Below are positions 37,715 through 51,652 of a stretch of 64,000 nt of DNA, piece after piece. Under the pieces are notes generated by a model. The model made no database searches and was not told where the DNA came from. It was given only the letters and a program-made list of their open reading frames with translations. Origin of the DNA: Fratercula arctica (taxonomy: Eukaryota > Chordata > Aves > Charadriiformes > Alcidae); NCBI GenBank assembly GCA_947846985.1, contig CANTUZ010000005.1, forward strand, positions 7,578,501 through 7,642,500, given 5' to 3'. A program made the position numbers and the translations under genes. Each line of letters starts with the position of its first letter. Position 1 is the stretch's first letter.

Positions 37715-40700
37715 GTAAGTTGTCTTCTCCTCTCTTAAGTATGATCAAGATGAGGTTGATACTGTGGTATTATATACACAATTTAATATACTTTTATAGT
37801 TTTAATACATAGTGTTTACTGACTTGTAGAACAGCATTATGTGTTGTATGTACCCTGTTAAATAGGAGATCAATTTTTTTGCGAGTATTTGCATGGAAAG
37901 TCTTCTGAGTTTTTTGGAGCTAAATGCATATTCTGTACTCTGTTAATTTTGAGTGTGCATCAAGTATCAAATTTTATATTTAAAAATTGATTTTAAAAAA
38001 GATTCATGTGCTCTGCCTGCTTTGAGATGATTCTGACAGCAGAGTTCTACAAAAACATACACTTTGTGGTAAATATTTCACAAAAAAGGATGGAATAAGA
38101 GACTTTTAAATTAAATGATGAGGTGATTTAAATATGGTTTATGAATATTTTAATTTTTAAAAACCAAAAACTAATTGTAAATTGGTACTAGGTTTGCTAA
38201 ATATGTTGCCACTGACTTTAGAAACTACTAAACAATTTAATAAGCTACTATTTCTGTGTAAAGCTCATGCTTCAATTTTCTTTTTAAATAGAGCGCTGAA
38301 TTTAATAAATGAACAATTGCTAAATGCAAATTTTTTAGTTAACAAAGTTCTTTTTCCTTTATTCAAGAAACAGCTCAGTCGGAGCATGAGTACATTCATG
38401 CAAAAGTGTGCGATACATAGAGTATGAGCTTTTCAGAAAGTGCTGTTGTTTACATTTGACCAAGAAGTAAAAATATGTAGATACAAAATTAAATAATACG
38501 AAATAATTAATACTTAGGAAGGTTAGGGAAAGTAGAAGGGAGAGGATGATTACTGTCTGGTGGAAAACATTAGAGTAATTATTTCAAAAGCGCTTTTACA
38601 TGAGAAAAAGCAGATCTTTCCAATAAGGAAAAATCTGGAAAAGGTGGATAAAGTGGTCATTCAGTCATGTTTCCCCACATAGAAAGTAGTTCTGAGGCAG
38701 CGGTGCTATTTAAGCAATGCAGAACGTATCCCTCACCTTTTCCAAAAGAAAAGGCTAAACTGTGCATTCCTTTCTTCAAGTGCCATTGCCACATGTCCAG
38801 TGGGAAAAACGCAAGCACGTGACAAGAAAGCATAGCTCAGTTTCTAGTCATCCTACTCTGTAAGACCACTTAAATGTATTTCTCTGAATTTTCAGTTCAT
38901 TGTGGGCTGAAGTGACATGCAGCGTGTACTTATAAATTTGTGGAATTTGTCTCTCAACTGTTATTTGTCCAGAGAATGATCTTTTTGACAGAATAATGTG
39001 GAGAATGTTGGCAAGAAAAGTCCATTTTATTTTAAACTAAGCCTACAAACTTGTCGCAACGGATGTCATGGGAGCTGTAAAGTCTTCCGTTCTATGTGTC
39101 ATAGGAAAAAAAAAAAAACCACATGTAGTCCAAATTAAAGCTAATCTTACAGCTAATAAGAATTTTCGGAAACATTCACATAAGACAATGATGAACAGTC
39201 CTCTGACTCAATGTAAATTTATCCTTAAAGTATCCTATACAGACCTGGGTGTGAAGGAAGTTTATTGTGCAGACAGAGGAAGGGATTTTACAAGTATTAG
39301 ATGTTGTTCTGCCAGTGACTGACATTGTTAGTTCTCTGCTTGCTTATGTTTGTGAAGAGATGAGCTTTAATCAATATAGTATTGCAGTTGATGCAACTTA
39401 CTATGGCTTTATAAACAAAAGGGGTCTTCTAGGTCCTATTTCTGTTCATAAAATCATATAAACTTGGTTACTTGGACTCCAGACATGGTGTGGTCAACCT
39501 TTACAGGTGCAAGTTATTAGAATGAAGTGGATTCTTAAATAAAATATTGAAGTCATTAGTGAAAAGTCTTAATCACTGAACACCACTTGAATATATACTG
39601 TAAGATACAGAGCAGTATTCTTATTTGTTTTGGTGTTTTCCCTTATCTCCTGTCTTTCCTATTGGAAAGAACTGCTGGGTCCTTTTTCAGAAGGCAAATA
39701 TATTTTTTTTCATAACAGTTTATGTTGAAAATCAAGGTAACAGAATGTTCATATATGGTATATGTGCTCATTATTAATCGGCTTTCCCTGTATAACGCAT
39801 TGTTAAATTAAAAGCGGGAAGGAGGAGGTATAAGTATATAACTTATAAATAACAGGTAAAGCTAGGGTTTACTTACAAATCAGATGTAAGTATAAAGAAT
39901 TTACTTATGAGACAAGGATGTTTCATAAATGGTATTTTTTCTTTCAGTATTCATTAAAAGATGGTTGATCTAATATGGGGTTTTATTGTCTATTTTCTGC
40001 ACTATGTTAGAAATAAATCTTTTATCATAATTTTATCAGTTTAATTCAAATCTGTGTTGGCATCAAAAGCTTGGGAAATCTGTCTAGTTGACATCTTTTA
40101 TCTGGTCAGGTCTACTCTCAGTTAAAATAGTTCCCTTGTCTAGTTCACCAAGCAGCCGCGGAAATGGTTGTGCTACCTTGAAAATGGCAATGGCAGCGTG
40201 CAGCTGCAAGCTGAGAGAAATGTAGGGCTGTCCCTTCTATAAGAAGCACAACCGTAGATGTAACTGGCTGAAGAACTGCAGCACGGAAGTATAAATTTCT
40301 CCATTGTTTTTCTGTTCCAGGCTTTTTTTTTTTTTCACCTCTTCTGTTTAACACTGCTCTTTTGGGAGAGGTTATTTGACTTCCTGAAGTGCTTCACTTC
40401 CTTTGGAGGTGATGGCGCAAAGAGGGGAAAAGGCTGTTACGGAACCATAGCCAGTAAAATCTGATTCCCACTATGTCTGACATTGTGAATGCAATGGGCA
40501 AATTGAGAGTTATACATTAATTGAATCTTCTGTTGCCATTTTGTTCCTACTTAGAATATTGTATTTGTTTAATTGGGGATGTTAACAAATTCCAGCATAT
40601 CAACTACACGATGGATCTCGAGTCTTGCAGTAGTATTTGCAGTAGTCCATCCTACCATAAAAAATTAAATTCTAAATACCCAGTGTTAATTGCTATTGCT

Positions 40701-41746
40701 TATTCTGGCTAGGTACCATTAATAATCTTATTAAAATTGTGTAGTTCCACCTGTTACTCGCTATGAGGCTTAATTTTTTAAGCATCCTATATCTTAAGTC
40801 ACTGAGTTACAAGATTATTAAAGCTCAAGTTGCAGAAATATGCCCAAAGAAATGGTTAGAAGAGGAGATAAGTATGGCTAAATTAGGGGATTTTTCCATA
40901 TTCAGAACTAATAAATGAACTCCTCCTTGTACTTAGCCGAAAGACAGCTGGAGTAATAAGTCACTGAATGAGAACACTGAGGAAAAATAAGTCTCATGTT
41001 TGTATTTTAAATGTGTCTCTTTGCTTCTTGATAGTGATTTTGTCAGAACCAAAATCTGAAGAGGGTAGAGTTCCAACTGCAATTCTTGCATTCATTTAGC
41101 CTCTCTGTTTATTATTTTTATTTTTTAAAGTATGTAGTGCTGCTTTAATAAGGAGAAAATGGGTCAGGGCCTGTTAGATATTCAGTGTGTGGGTGGGAAT
41201 CCTTTGACGTGCTTTCTGGGGATGCCTCTAACTTGGGAATTGCTGCTGAGAATCCAGGAGAACAAGATAAAATTCAGTCAGTAGCAATATATATTACAAG
41301 TAAACCCTTTCACACCCACTGAAAGGGAGAGGTTAGAGAGGTGGCTGAAATCTGGCAATTAACCAATATCATTGCAAGCTTTTGAGAAACCTACGCAAAG
41401 CCTACACAGAGGAGACAATATGTTCTTTTTAATTCTCTGAGCAGAATAAGAAATTGTGCCCAAAAAGTAGGGATAAATAGTATAAAATTCCTCATACAAT
41501 TGAACTGCCATTTTATTGTAGTTCTAAAGTAACTTTGAGGCTTTGCTTTCAGGGTTACGCTGTTTACAGAAAAAGTGGGATAGAACCATCAGCTGTGTGT
41601 TGTATGTTCTGGGGAAAAAGAGTATATTTTGTTCAGTTCCAGGCAAAACAGAACTTCTTTTTTCAGTTGCAATAAGCTTGTTTTAAGCGCTTGTGTGAGT
41701 GTGTAATATAGTGATGCTTTTGTTGCTATATGTTACTTATATAGGC

Positions 41747-42060
41747 TGCTATTAACTTTTGACTGTCATGCACAAGGGAGACGATTAACAGTGTGCGATC
41801 AAGGCATATTCATTGTAAAGATGCCTTGACTATATATTAATAAGTTAATTAGTTACCTATAGTTTTATTTCTTTCTAAAGAATTCTCCATGTATGTCAAC
41901 ATCTGGCTGCCTCTCAAATGCAGGCAACATCGATAAATGAGTTGCTTTCAATATGAGATGGAAAAATGCAATTGAGAGCATTAAAAAGAACTTTAAATGC
42001 CATTATATTAAAACAGTGCTCCTCTGTCATTTATTTTGTTCCCCAAAAGGTTTATTTGGA
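41747..42060. other. possible conserved non-coding element
   Basis: This is a high-complexity AT-rich stretch without repeats or long frames. It holds TAATTAG and ATTAATAAGTTAATTAG homeodomain-like cores, TCTGGCTGCC, AATGCAGGCA, and an inverted repeat TCAAGGCAT (41799-41807) / ATGCCTTGA (41821-41829) around a 13-nt loop. The look is that of vertebrate conserved non-coding DNA, but conservation itself cannot be seen from one sequence. Confidence 0.22.
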
Positions 42061-45000
42061 TAACATTAGGAATAAAAATTCTTTCCCTTGTTGGTGAAGT
42101 TCCAGCTGTGCAGGTTTCAGAATGACGAGGAACCTTGGCTTGCTTCCATACATACGATCTGGTCCTTCAATACATTTAGTTCCTGGTTCAAACTGGGGCC
42201 TAATTCAGTGACCCTGACATACAAACCACGTGCACTTTTAACAGTTCTTTTTCTTCCCTTTTTACTCTTTACATTCTTTTATAACTTGGCCCTTTAGTGC
42301 TTCCTTATAACCTTGCCAGTTTGAGTGTCTGTCATATTTTATGTAGCGTAATTATAGATGTTTCACTACGAACATCACATCACTGGAAACTGCAATTAAA
42401 TCTTTTGTGTGTACTTTTTAATTTTCCTTTCTTTGTGGACATAATGATTGTGTTTAAATTCATTGTATGGGCTGCAAAATCTTTACCATACACAGACTGC
42501 AGTGTAATAATTTCAAGTTCAGAAAGTGTTTCTATTACATTAGTATTTCTGGGACAGATAAACTCCTCCTCAGTGGTCCTTCCAGAACTCAATATAAAGT
42601 TAGTTATCACGAACCCTGTGTCCAAAACTGGCCAGTGACATTGGGATGTACCATGGCAAAAATGAAACCAAACTGGTAGAAGAAGCCAGAATTGTGTAAT
42701 CCCACTTTGTTTTTTTAAGAGAAGTGCTAGTTTTCCCTCTTCCTGTAAATATTCCCTAAATTCAAGTAAAAGAGGAAAACAGCTTGCCTGATTAGAAAGG
42801 AAAATTTCTTGGCAGAGAAGGGAAGTGGGGTTTTTTCTGTGGCTGAAGCAACTTGTTAGTTCATGTGTCTTCAGTCCTGTACCTTGTAAGCTTTACAAAG
42901 ACAACATCTCTTCTTTTTGAGGTACACAACACTTAGTAGTAAAGGATACTGAAAAAGAAAATTGGGGAACTCTTTTTTTCCTGGCGGTTTTGGTATTAAA
43001 AAAATCAACCCATGAAAAAAATCTTTACAACCATTCCCATAAAAAGCACATAGTACAATGTTTAGTCTTTTTGTACATGTTCTTCACAATGTACATGTGT
43101 GTTTCTGTATTTTACGCTCAGCATCAAGTTCTTGCATATAATAGATGATGCGAACTAGCAGAACAAAATGTTACTGGGTTGTTTTCTTAATTTACTTCAC
43201 ATTCCTGTGGTAACACTCTGAATTGTTATTGCAGTCATATACTCACAGTTACCAATAACGCATCTCTGGCAAGGAATCTGAAAGACAAGTTTATTATTTT
43301 CATTAGGGATTTCAGATCAGGGAGCTGAAATGGAGTGACTAACATGCAGCGCTATGCTAAGACCAGTTTATTATTATTTTATTGGGTATTTCCTGGTTAA
43401 GTCAAGACATAATGGGAACAAATGCTGATGCCTCTTCATGAAGACCATATTCTTAATTAGTCTTTTAGCAGAAGAATTTATTTGCCTTGAATATAAATAG
43501 TTCGTAAAACTTCTAACAATTTATATCTGTCTTTGTATATTAAAAACAATTTCTATGCCTGTACATATAGACTGAGCAACTGCAGGTTGCCTGCATGCCT
43601 ACACCACTGTCCCCAGAGTTACCATCAGCACTTGATATGTACTTTAATTGGGAGACAACAGCAAAAAGATGGGAAAAACAAATTATAGTGGAAAAGTGCA
43701 TAGTAAAAACCATGTACTTGGCAATATAAAAATATGGTTTAATATATTTACTTCTGAAAAAAGTCTGTTAAATGTGATTTTGTAGCGAGCAAACGCAAAG
43801 TGGAGTATATGTGGGCTTTTTATCACACTGTGCAGCACGGACAGTTAAGCGAAGAGGCAGAGGTTGGTTAATCCTCAGCCCCAGTACTCCATTTACATGT
43901 TGTTGACTGGCTCTGAAAAAAGTTAATTTGTGAAACTCCTATAATTAAGATAGAAAAAAAAATATTATTTTGATAATTAATAAGGCATTTTAACAATTAA
44001 TCGTAGAGATCAGTAGTGAGCAACGGTTTAAAATAGGAAGATGCTACGTAATTCCTAGTGTCCTGTGAGCATCACAAGTGTTCTTGATGCTTTCTATGGA
44101 CAGGGAAAGTTACTGTCCTTGAGAGCGTGAATAATATGTTTTTGCTTAAGGTATAAAGATGCGTATTGAAGTTGAGCTGGGGAGTGCAGTATTTTCTGTG
44201 TAGTATAGTCAGTCTTTTTATTTTTCTCTTTTGTGTTTTATTGATGTTTTTCTATATAGGGTAGTTGAAAAACAGAAGTATTAATGAGATTGTCACCCAT
44301 GGAAAATAACACAGGGCACAATCTAGAGAATACCTTAACATCTATTCAAACTGTATGTCTGTTCATGTAAGCAGAATGCATTTGTTTGGCTCAAACAGAG
44401 CACATTTCATACGGAAATAGTCATAGATACGTGAACAGCTCCTGAGCATCCTCAAAACACAGCATCATTTAAGACCAGTTAGGCAAACAGAACCTCCTTA
44501 CAAAAAGAGATAGAAGAGAAATGATGCACAAATCCAAGGGTTTCTTTAAAACAATGTGTAGCTCAGTATTACAATTAAGTTTGGGAAGATGTAGCTAGGA
44601 GAAAGACAATGAAGCTGGTAACATAAAAAGATGACAAATCTGAATACAGTGGTTGAGCCGACAACCAGTCTTAAGGTGTCAACCTGAAGCTTGAGAAGAT
44701 TAAATAAGTTGGATTCAAGTTTGTCTAAATATCTTAAGATGTCCCCCCTACAGTTTCAGTAGTGTCTGTGTGTCACTCAGTTGAAAGTGTATTTATCCAC
44801 TGTCTTTAAGATATAAAAGTTCTGTTTTACTCTTTTTGGGTTTTTTTTTGGGGGGTGAGGGGAAGCCTAGAGGAAAGCATGTTTGTGAGTTAACTGAAGT
44901 AAGGGAAACTTGTTTCTAGAATAAGCAAGTTGTCCAGCAGGCTGTACTAAGCATACCTTTGATGCAGGGCTGTTTCACTGTGGCTCTTTGTGAGATTCAG

Positions 45001-46412
45001 CTTCCAACATTTTTATTCTTTTCCTCAGAGGTAAATGTGAAAAAGCTCATATGCCACACCTTACAGAGCGGGCAAGTGTGTGAAAGTGTGAGTTGCCACC
45101 GCATCTATACGTATAGGAAAGGCTGAATGGGGGTCCTAAACTGAGAACTTTTCTCTGTGCCAATATTGCTCATGCAGTGGATCTTAAAACTGGTATTTAG
45201 TTCCAATGGTGGGAGTTGTTAACTATTATATGCGTGGGAAGCCAGAAAACAGCTCCTACTTTCTTTCCTGCCCTTACTGACTGTAGTGTTTGCACTTCAT
45301 ATTGACTGAAGCAAGTTAATGCGTACGTTTGGAAGGCTGGAGCAGAACTTCTTACGCTCAAGGTATAGGCAGTTAAGGATTGATGAATGTGGTATCAGCA
45401 TCTAGTAGCTCTCCATCACAGACTTCTTTTAGCGCTGTATCATATCAGAATTTTAATACTGGATGACAAGAAAAAGCTTTCTCTCTGCTGAATTTAAACC
45501 CATAAATTTATCAAAATCACTTCAGAGCTCTAATTTTTTGCGCCTCAGTTGCAACCAAATACTGTCCTGACCTGACTCTTACTTAACTTGCAAGATGTGT
45601 CTAGCTCATGCATTGAGGTGGGATGGCTACAGGCCATTTCCAGCATTAGTAGCTGAGTTTAAATTTCATATAGTGGTTACATAAAAGACAAGTCCTTATT
45701 TGCACTGTTTACATCTTAAAGGAGTAAGGTGTCTTTTAAGAACATAGGTATGCCCAAATACTGCCTTTGTGCATACAGTGGCACTAGTTTCAAGGCATGT
45801 GGTTATGCTGACGTTCCCACTAAAGTTTTTATTTAGCAATAAAACCATTTGGAGAATGATTAAATACTAATCAGTCTATCAAGACTCATTCTATTTACAA
45901 GATTCTATTAATCTTTTTAATGCTATATATATTTATTTCTTTTATTTTGGCAAAATTATATGATATTTATATTAATGATTAAAATTATTTTCAATGTCAA
46001 ATCTTAAGTTTGGGGGTTTGCCTTTATTTTTGTACATAAAATCTCATGTGCCAGTGCAAGATTTAATGTAGTTTCCAGTCAAATGAGTCGTGACAGGTCT
46101 TTTATATGTTACTGCTTTAGGAAAACAAATTGCTGGCATTTTGATCTGAGTAGTCTTGAGAGAAGCTGCATCGTCATATTATTTTAGTAGGAAAATCTTG
46201 GAAGAGATGTTGGCCAGTTTGAAGCTCTGAAGGAAGGTTTGCAAGCATTAGGTCTAAAACAATGAACTCTTTTATTTCCATGTCTTTTCTGTTACCATTA
46301 TTGAGTCATTTTACATTTCAATATTAAGTGAAAATTAGAGTTTTGTGAATAATTGATATTTCTCGATGCGGGTGGTGGTCTTGGTTTAGTCAATTTCTCT
46401 CACATTATCAAA

Positions 46413-46495
46413 ATCATTCCCATTGGAAGGGATCTTAGGATGTCATCTAGTGTAGCTTCATGGCTCAGGCAGGTTCAGTAGGAACAATTTTAGAC
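46413..46495 (-). mobile_element. short ancient CR1 3'-end remnant
   Basis: CATTGGAAGGGATCTTAGGATGTCATCTAGTG, followed by TTCATGGCTCAGGCAGGTTCAGTAGGA, resembles the reverse complement of a diverged CR1 3' tail (consensus-like TTGGAAGGGACCTTAGGAGGTCATCTAGTC). It is heavily mutated, with no coding part. Confidence 0.55.
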
Positions 46496-48528
46496 TGTAG
46501 ATTGTCACCTGATGTGAGTGGGTGGTCTTGATTTTTTTTTTTTTTTGAAAGCACAGTAGGGTTCTGAAATACGTTCAATTTCTGATCTTATTGTGCTATA
46601 GTGTAGCATTAAATGGTAAATTTGTGCAGCACCATTCTCTAGCAGGCAGTAACGAGTACCCTAAGGTGGCCCTTGAAGTCATCATATTATTTACAGAATT
46701 TTTATTGAAATTGAGAGAGATGCATCATACTGTCGTCTTCTCAAAGTTCCTGCTGAGTGGAACCTCATCTGAAGCATATAGGAAGTGAATTCTGCTTCTG
46801 TGGGTTACTCCTGCTTTCCTTTATTCCTTTTCATACTCTCTGTTCTCAATATTGCTAGGTCAGGACAGTCAATATGATCATCTACACATGTATCTGAATC
46901 ATCTTAGACATCTTTAGATGACAAAGGTATAGGCCATGCAGCTTAATTACTTTTCAGTCTGAGAAACTACAGCTTTTAGACCACAGAGAGTGATCAAGAA
47001 ACATTCTGCTGAATGTTGGTTTTCCTCCATCGCGGTTTTTCATTAGTGTTTCTAGGAATACTATAAAATACTAACTGTTCTTACAGAATGAGAGGACCCT
47101 TATTTCTTACGTTGAGGAAGAGGGATAAGAAGCTTCTGAAATAACTTGAAACAAACAAACAAAAAACCCTTCTAGTGTTGGTTAAGGATGTGGAGCTGAA
47201 AGTGGGTGATTTTAATTTCTTTTCAGTACAAATGTCCAGATCCTTAATTTATTTTTAAGGACATTTTGTATACCTGCTAGCTCAACTCCATATGGAATGC
47301 AGTGCCAAGTGTCACTTTAACTGGCAGTAGTTTCAGACACGTCCATTATATTGTTTTTTTAATTCATCTGTATCAGTGTGCTATAAAAGTGCTCAGAACA
47401 TCTTTAAAGTTTAATGTTATAGCTCTTAACACAGAGTGTTTCTGAGGACAGTTCTGTGAAGCTTAATTTGGGCTGTAGGTTTTTTTCTAAAAGGAACAGA
47501 TGTCTTTATTTTTTAAAGTAAATAATGATGATGCTGAAATAATCTTTGAACTTACATGGTCTATAAAGCAGACATTGACTTTTCAGCCAATTTTCCATCC
47601 TCTTGGTTTTGATGAGAAAGTTTCTTATAGGTGTTTAGATGACTTAAGTACTTTTATATTACTTTTGTAACCATTTCATTACTAAAATACATATAAAACA
47701 TTTTGTGATTGTTCAACTTAAATTCTAATTAAAAACATTTTAAAACATATTTGTCAAAAATATATATTTAGAAATATCTTTTGCGAATATTTAAGGCTTT
47801 TTTTTTATTTTTGTAGCTGAACAGTTGACTTCCAGGTATATTTTCATTACAGTAACAAACCAATTTGGTGTTCGTAAAAATAATTCGCATTTTGTAAAGG
47901 AAACTGATAGTACTCCTTTCAATATTTTTTTTTTTTAATTTTTTTCATAACAGTAAAACTCAAGATTCTGCTTTTTCCAATGACAGGGCGGAAGAGAAAG
48001 TAGGTTCTAATCCGGAGTTTTTTTGCACCTGGTAGCTAGGTCTTTTTGTCCTATTGAGATGGTATCTTCATATTTCTCAGCAACAGTTAGTATTTTAGCT
48101 TGCTATTTGTCAAGAGCTGGATATGTAGCTTATTTTTGTTCACATTTACAATAGGAAGAATTGAGGTACTCCGCACAAAACAAGAGGACATAAAGTGTAT
48201 TGAAATACTTCTCCTTGTATCAGACAATAAAGGCAAGGGTGTATTTCATCAGTACCTAGATCATAATTTTTTAGAGTAGAAGATTCCAGCATTTTCATAT
48301 GAAAGTGGAGATGATAGAAATGTATGGACAAAAAGGAGCTTGTCACTTAGTACGAGAAGGTCAAGACTGATTAGAGTTTAAGCTAAACATGTTTACTAAG
48401 TAACTAAAACCAAAAAAAAGCCGCTCATAGTCTCTGATTCATAATTTCATTTCTTTAAATTTGATAAAAAGGAAAACAGGTAACTAAATGAAAATATTTG
48501 TGAACACGTTTTTGTACCAGTATTGAGC

Positions 48529-48550
48529 TTCATACTTAGCTAAGTATGAA
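48529..48550. repeat. 22-bp perfect palindrome
   Basis: The two 11-base halves TTCATACTTAG and CTAAGTATGAA are exact reverse complements with no loop. No coding or mobile-element context is recognisable around it. It may act as a dimeric protein site or be a chance or cruciform-forming sequence. Confidence 0.85.
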
Positions 48551-49884
48551 ATACAGATATATAGAGATGTTATTTGGAGTTCAGATTATTTTTCTGATTG
48601 AGTCATTGCATTTCAAATACTATTATTCTTATCTTAGATACATTAGGATTATGCATATAAGTGACAGACCATAAAAATGAATTACTTTGAATTTGACTAC
48701 GTAATTCTATTCTTTTCTTGTCGTAATAATAAACATCATTTGCATTTTAATTTGATTTTGGCCTTTGTGACTCAGCTGTGCCAAGTGTTGTGCAGAATAT
48801 TCAAAGGACTGAAAGTAAAATCAGATAGTTAATTGCTGGCTTTGTATTTGGATGCCTGAAAAATACAGCAACTTAGCTTGATCAAGCAGCAAAGATTTGA
48901 ATAGGGGGATTTCAGAGAACTTCTGTGTAAAACCTTGGTAGGGAAAATCTTGGAATGGAAGTTACCTGTGGCCTTTCACTTGAATGGTGCAAGTGTTTGA
49001 GACCAATATTGAGTAGTAAGTGGCATTAACTCTTGAAGCACACAGATTTATAAGAAATAATACAAATGCCGTGTCTCGACAGCCGAAATAATCCGTAATA
49101 TTGGTATTGTTTACTATTCCGTTTTACTTTGATCAAGAGAAGTTAGAAGCTGATGAAACTTAAGTTTTTAATTATGAGTCAGGAAAACAGAACCAAATTC
49201 TTTCTCATAATGGTACCCAGTCTGGACGTACTTCTTCAACGTGATCTGTGCCACCTGCTGGGCTGGGAAGGGAAAGAGGAGGGTAAGAAGCACTTCTTTC
49301 CCCCAAACCCTTGCATCTTTATCTCTGGGAAAGCACCATTATTTTTTTATTCCAATGATTACATGGAGACCTGAAAACCTGCACTTTTGCACCTCGAAAG
49401 AAACTAGGAACCAATTCCTGTGAAACTGGGAGAGCAGCTGTTAAAAAGACAACTTTTCTGTTACTGAGGAAGGCTTAATCCACTTCTGCATTGTCTCTTC
49501 CCTCCTGTTTCAAAGACGTGTGCTGCATGTTGTCATATTTTCCATCAGTTTAAGGTTCATCTTCCTTTAGCTGTTCCTAAGGAACAGAGTGATTTGCTGC
49601 GAAAGACAAGGCAAAAATCTCATTCAGTTGACTGAACATCAGAATGAGTTTTGATTCCTTGCAATGCCATCTAGGTTAAGGTGGAGTGACGTGTGACCGT
49701 CCAAGTGTGGAGCAGAAGAGCTCGCTTACCCGAATTCAACCCTTCCCACAGTCTGCCTTTGTCAGAAGCAGTGGATGTTAGCACTTGGTGAGGCCAATAT
49801 TAAGATATGACCTTCTGACATTTAGTAATATTTAATCCAAGAACTAAAAATATATGAAATTAGGCTAGTACCTTTTCATCTTTT

Positions 49885-49903
49885 AAAAAAAAAAAAAAAA
49901 AAA
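49885..49903 (+). repeat. poly-A tract (about A19)
   Basis: A run of about 19 A sits in AT-rich intron-like DNA. No retrocopy was recognised on its 5' side, so it is treated as a simple repeat rather than a processed tail. Confidence 0.8.
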
Positions 49904-50478
49904 GAAGTAATTCTGTGTCATGACAGAATTAAATGTGAAGTTTGTTAGTTTTCCAGCTAGCTAGCAGGACCAAAATGTGTGCCCATTCTGAATAATCAGC
50001 GCTGTCTCTTTGTGAGACTTTATGCTGCAGGAAAGCTCATTTCACCTAGCGGGAATTTGGGGAGCATCGTGGATGCTGGCTCCAAGAGCAGAACTTCTTA
50101 GTTGAAGCTAGCAAAAAATGTTGTATATAGCATGAAATTTTCTTCTTATGCAGAGAGTTAGTGTTTCCAATATGACTCTATTATGTGTCTCGAAACCCGA
50201 GGTTAAGGAAAGACTGAGTATGAAGGTTAATGATAGCGTGGTATTCTTTATCATGGTAATGAGGGAAACCCCACAAATAGCATTATTTTTACAATATGTT
50301 TAACGTAGGATTTTTGTATTTTGGTTTCTGATCTGTGTAAGATGAATGATCTTTTTTCTGAATGTTTAGAAAGCACACTGTGCTATGGAAAAAAATTTGG
50401 ATTTCTGAAAATAAAACGTATAACTAAAATATTTTTCTCTTTTGCCTTCAAAATAACCTTTTTATCAACATTCAAACA

Positions 50479-50712
50479 GAGATTTAGATTGGATATTAGG
50501 AAGAAATTCTTTACTGTGAGGGTGGTGAGACACTGGACCAGGTTGCCCAGGGAAGCTGTGGATGCCCCATCCCTGGAGGGGTTCAAGGCCAGGCTGGATG
50601 GGGCTTTGAGCAGCCTGGTCTGGTGGGAGGTGTCCCTGCCCAGGGCAGGGGGTTGGAACTAGATGATCTTTAAGGTCCCTTCCAACCTGAACCATTCTAT
50701 GATTCTACGATT
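50479..50712 (+). mobile_element. CR1 LINE 3' end, 5'-truncated, low divergence
   Basis: Starting at GAGATTTAGATTGGATATTAGGAAGAA, it encodes the last residues of CR1 ORF2 (FFTVRVVRHWTRLPREAVD, then PSLEGFKARLDG). It continues through TTGGAACTAGATGATCTTTA to the 3' octamer-like end TTCTATGATTCTACGATT. All landmarks are well preserved, suggesting a relatively young insertion. The 113-codon frame at 50321-50662 is a chance N-terminal extension fused to this CR1 tail and not a gene. Confidence 0.97.
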
Positions 50713-51652
50713 AACTAAAATGGCTGATAATAATGAGAAATTATATGACCAATCATAAAACTGTTGAACAGTCTTTTGATTTTTTAAATATTTCTTTACA
50801 GTACAAAGTAGATGAGACCTCTCACATCATTCTTGTGATAGAGAACTTCCATATTGCTGTTCCCAGGTATCTGGAATACTACAGGTTTGTGGGCAATTTA
50901 GCAGAATACGCAGCAGTTATGGAAGATGCTGATATTGGTCTCATCTGTTCCTTTGTATTGCATGGTCCTGTACCTGATGGATGGCATCAAAGCTTTGTCC
51001 AAAGGAAACCTTGAATTCTATTTCTTTTGATATTTTGCAGATAACAAATAGACTGAAAAAGAAGCTGGTGTAGGCTTTTGATATTAATTTTGTGTCCTTT
51101 TTCATAGATGTTTGCTTGAGACACTAGTTTATTATAAATTCAGATATATTATGGCAAGAAATATGAATAAAACAAAATTCTACTCAATTTTAAAAACTTT
51201 AAAATTCTGTACTTTTACTGTGCAATGATTTCGTGACTCAAAGACCTTTATCTTACTAAGGCTAGAAATAGGAACTGAATCTTATTGTATAATCAGGAAC
51301 TGCTTGTTTTCAAAGGAATGTGTTTCCATGTCTAATTCTCATAGTTAATAAGGTATTGAACATTGAGAAATAGAAGTGTGCAGACCTAAAAATGTCTTGG
51401 CCTCTCCTCTGTCCAACCTTAACTACAGAAAGAAAAGTCAGTATTTGGGTGCCAATCTGGAAGCTTCTCAATGAGTCATTTGCAAGTTTATTAGAAATAG
51501 ATTAATATGTAAGGATATTACGGTTCACAAAAATGTGTTTATCCCTTCATTCTGCAGCCACATATGTAGTGTACACACTTTTACTGAACCTTACTTCAGT
51601 TTTCAACTCAAAATTACATTCCCCGGGCAGGTCTCACAGGGCTTTCCCTCTG
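50713..51652. other. non-coding spacer between CR1 copies
   Basis: A 93-codon open frame (50733-51014) crosses a 65-nt segment bounded by an acceptor-like TTTCTTTACAG and a donor-like CAG|GTAT. It matches no family I know. The remainder is AT-rich intron-like DNA with nothing recognisable. Confidence 0.5.

Larger units (their letters stand above)
37715..50478. other. METTL15 intron downstream of the recognised exon
   Basis: This begins with the GTAAGT donor. No further METTL15 exon was recognised; the next should encode the segment leading to the conserved D-G-x-L-x-D-L-G-x-S-S motif. Content seen: a faint CR1 remnant at 46.4 kb, a 22-bp palindrome at 48.5 kb, a poly-A run at 49.9 kb, T-rich runs at about 46531-46546 and 47928-47946, and a high-complexity, possibly conserved block at about 41747-42060. 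Otherwise it is AT-rich DNA with short frames only. Confidence 0.6.

Noticed and set aside
40605..40660. MDLESCSSI-like translation recalling the METTL15/RsmH MDLGCSS motif
   Set aside because: Only a few residues agree, the flanking residues do not match the family, and there are no suitable splice sites.
50321..50662. 113-codon plus-strand frame
   Set aside because: Its second half is the CR1 ORF2 C-terminus and its first half is chance sequence, so it is not a host gene.
50802..50866. Exon-like 65-nt segment with acceptor TTTCTTTACAG and donor CAG|GTAT, open in one frame
   Set aside because: It does not resemble any METTL15 segment. Joined to the phase-2 end of the 37.6 kb exon it would reach a stop after three codons (CCT ACA AAG TAG).
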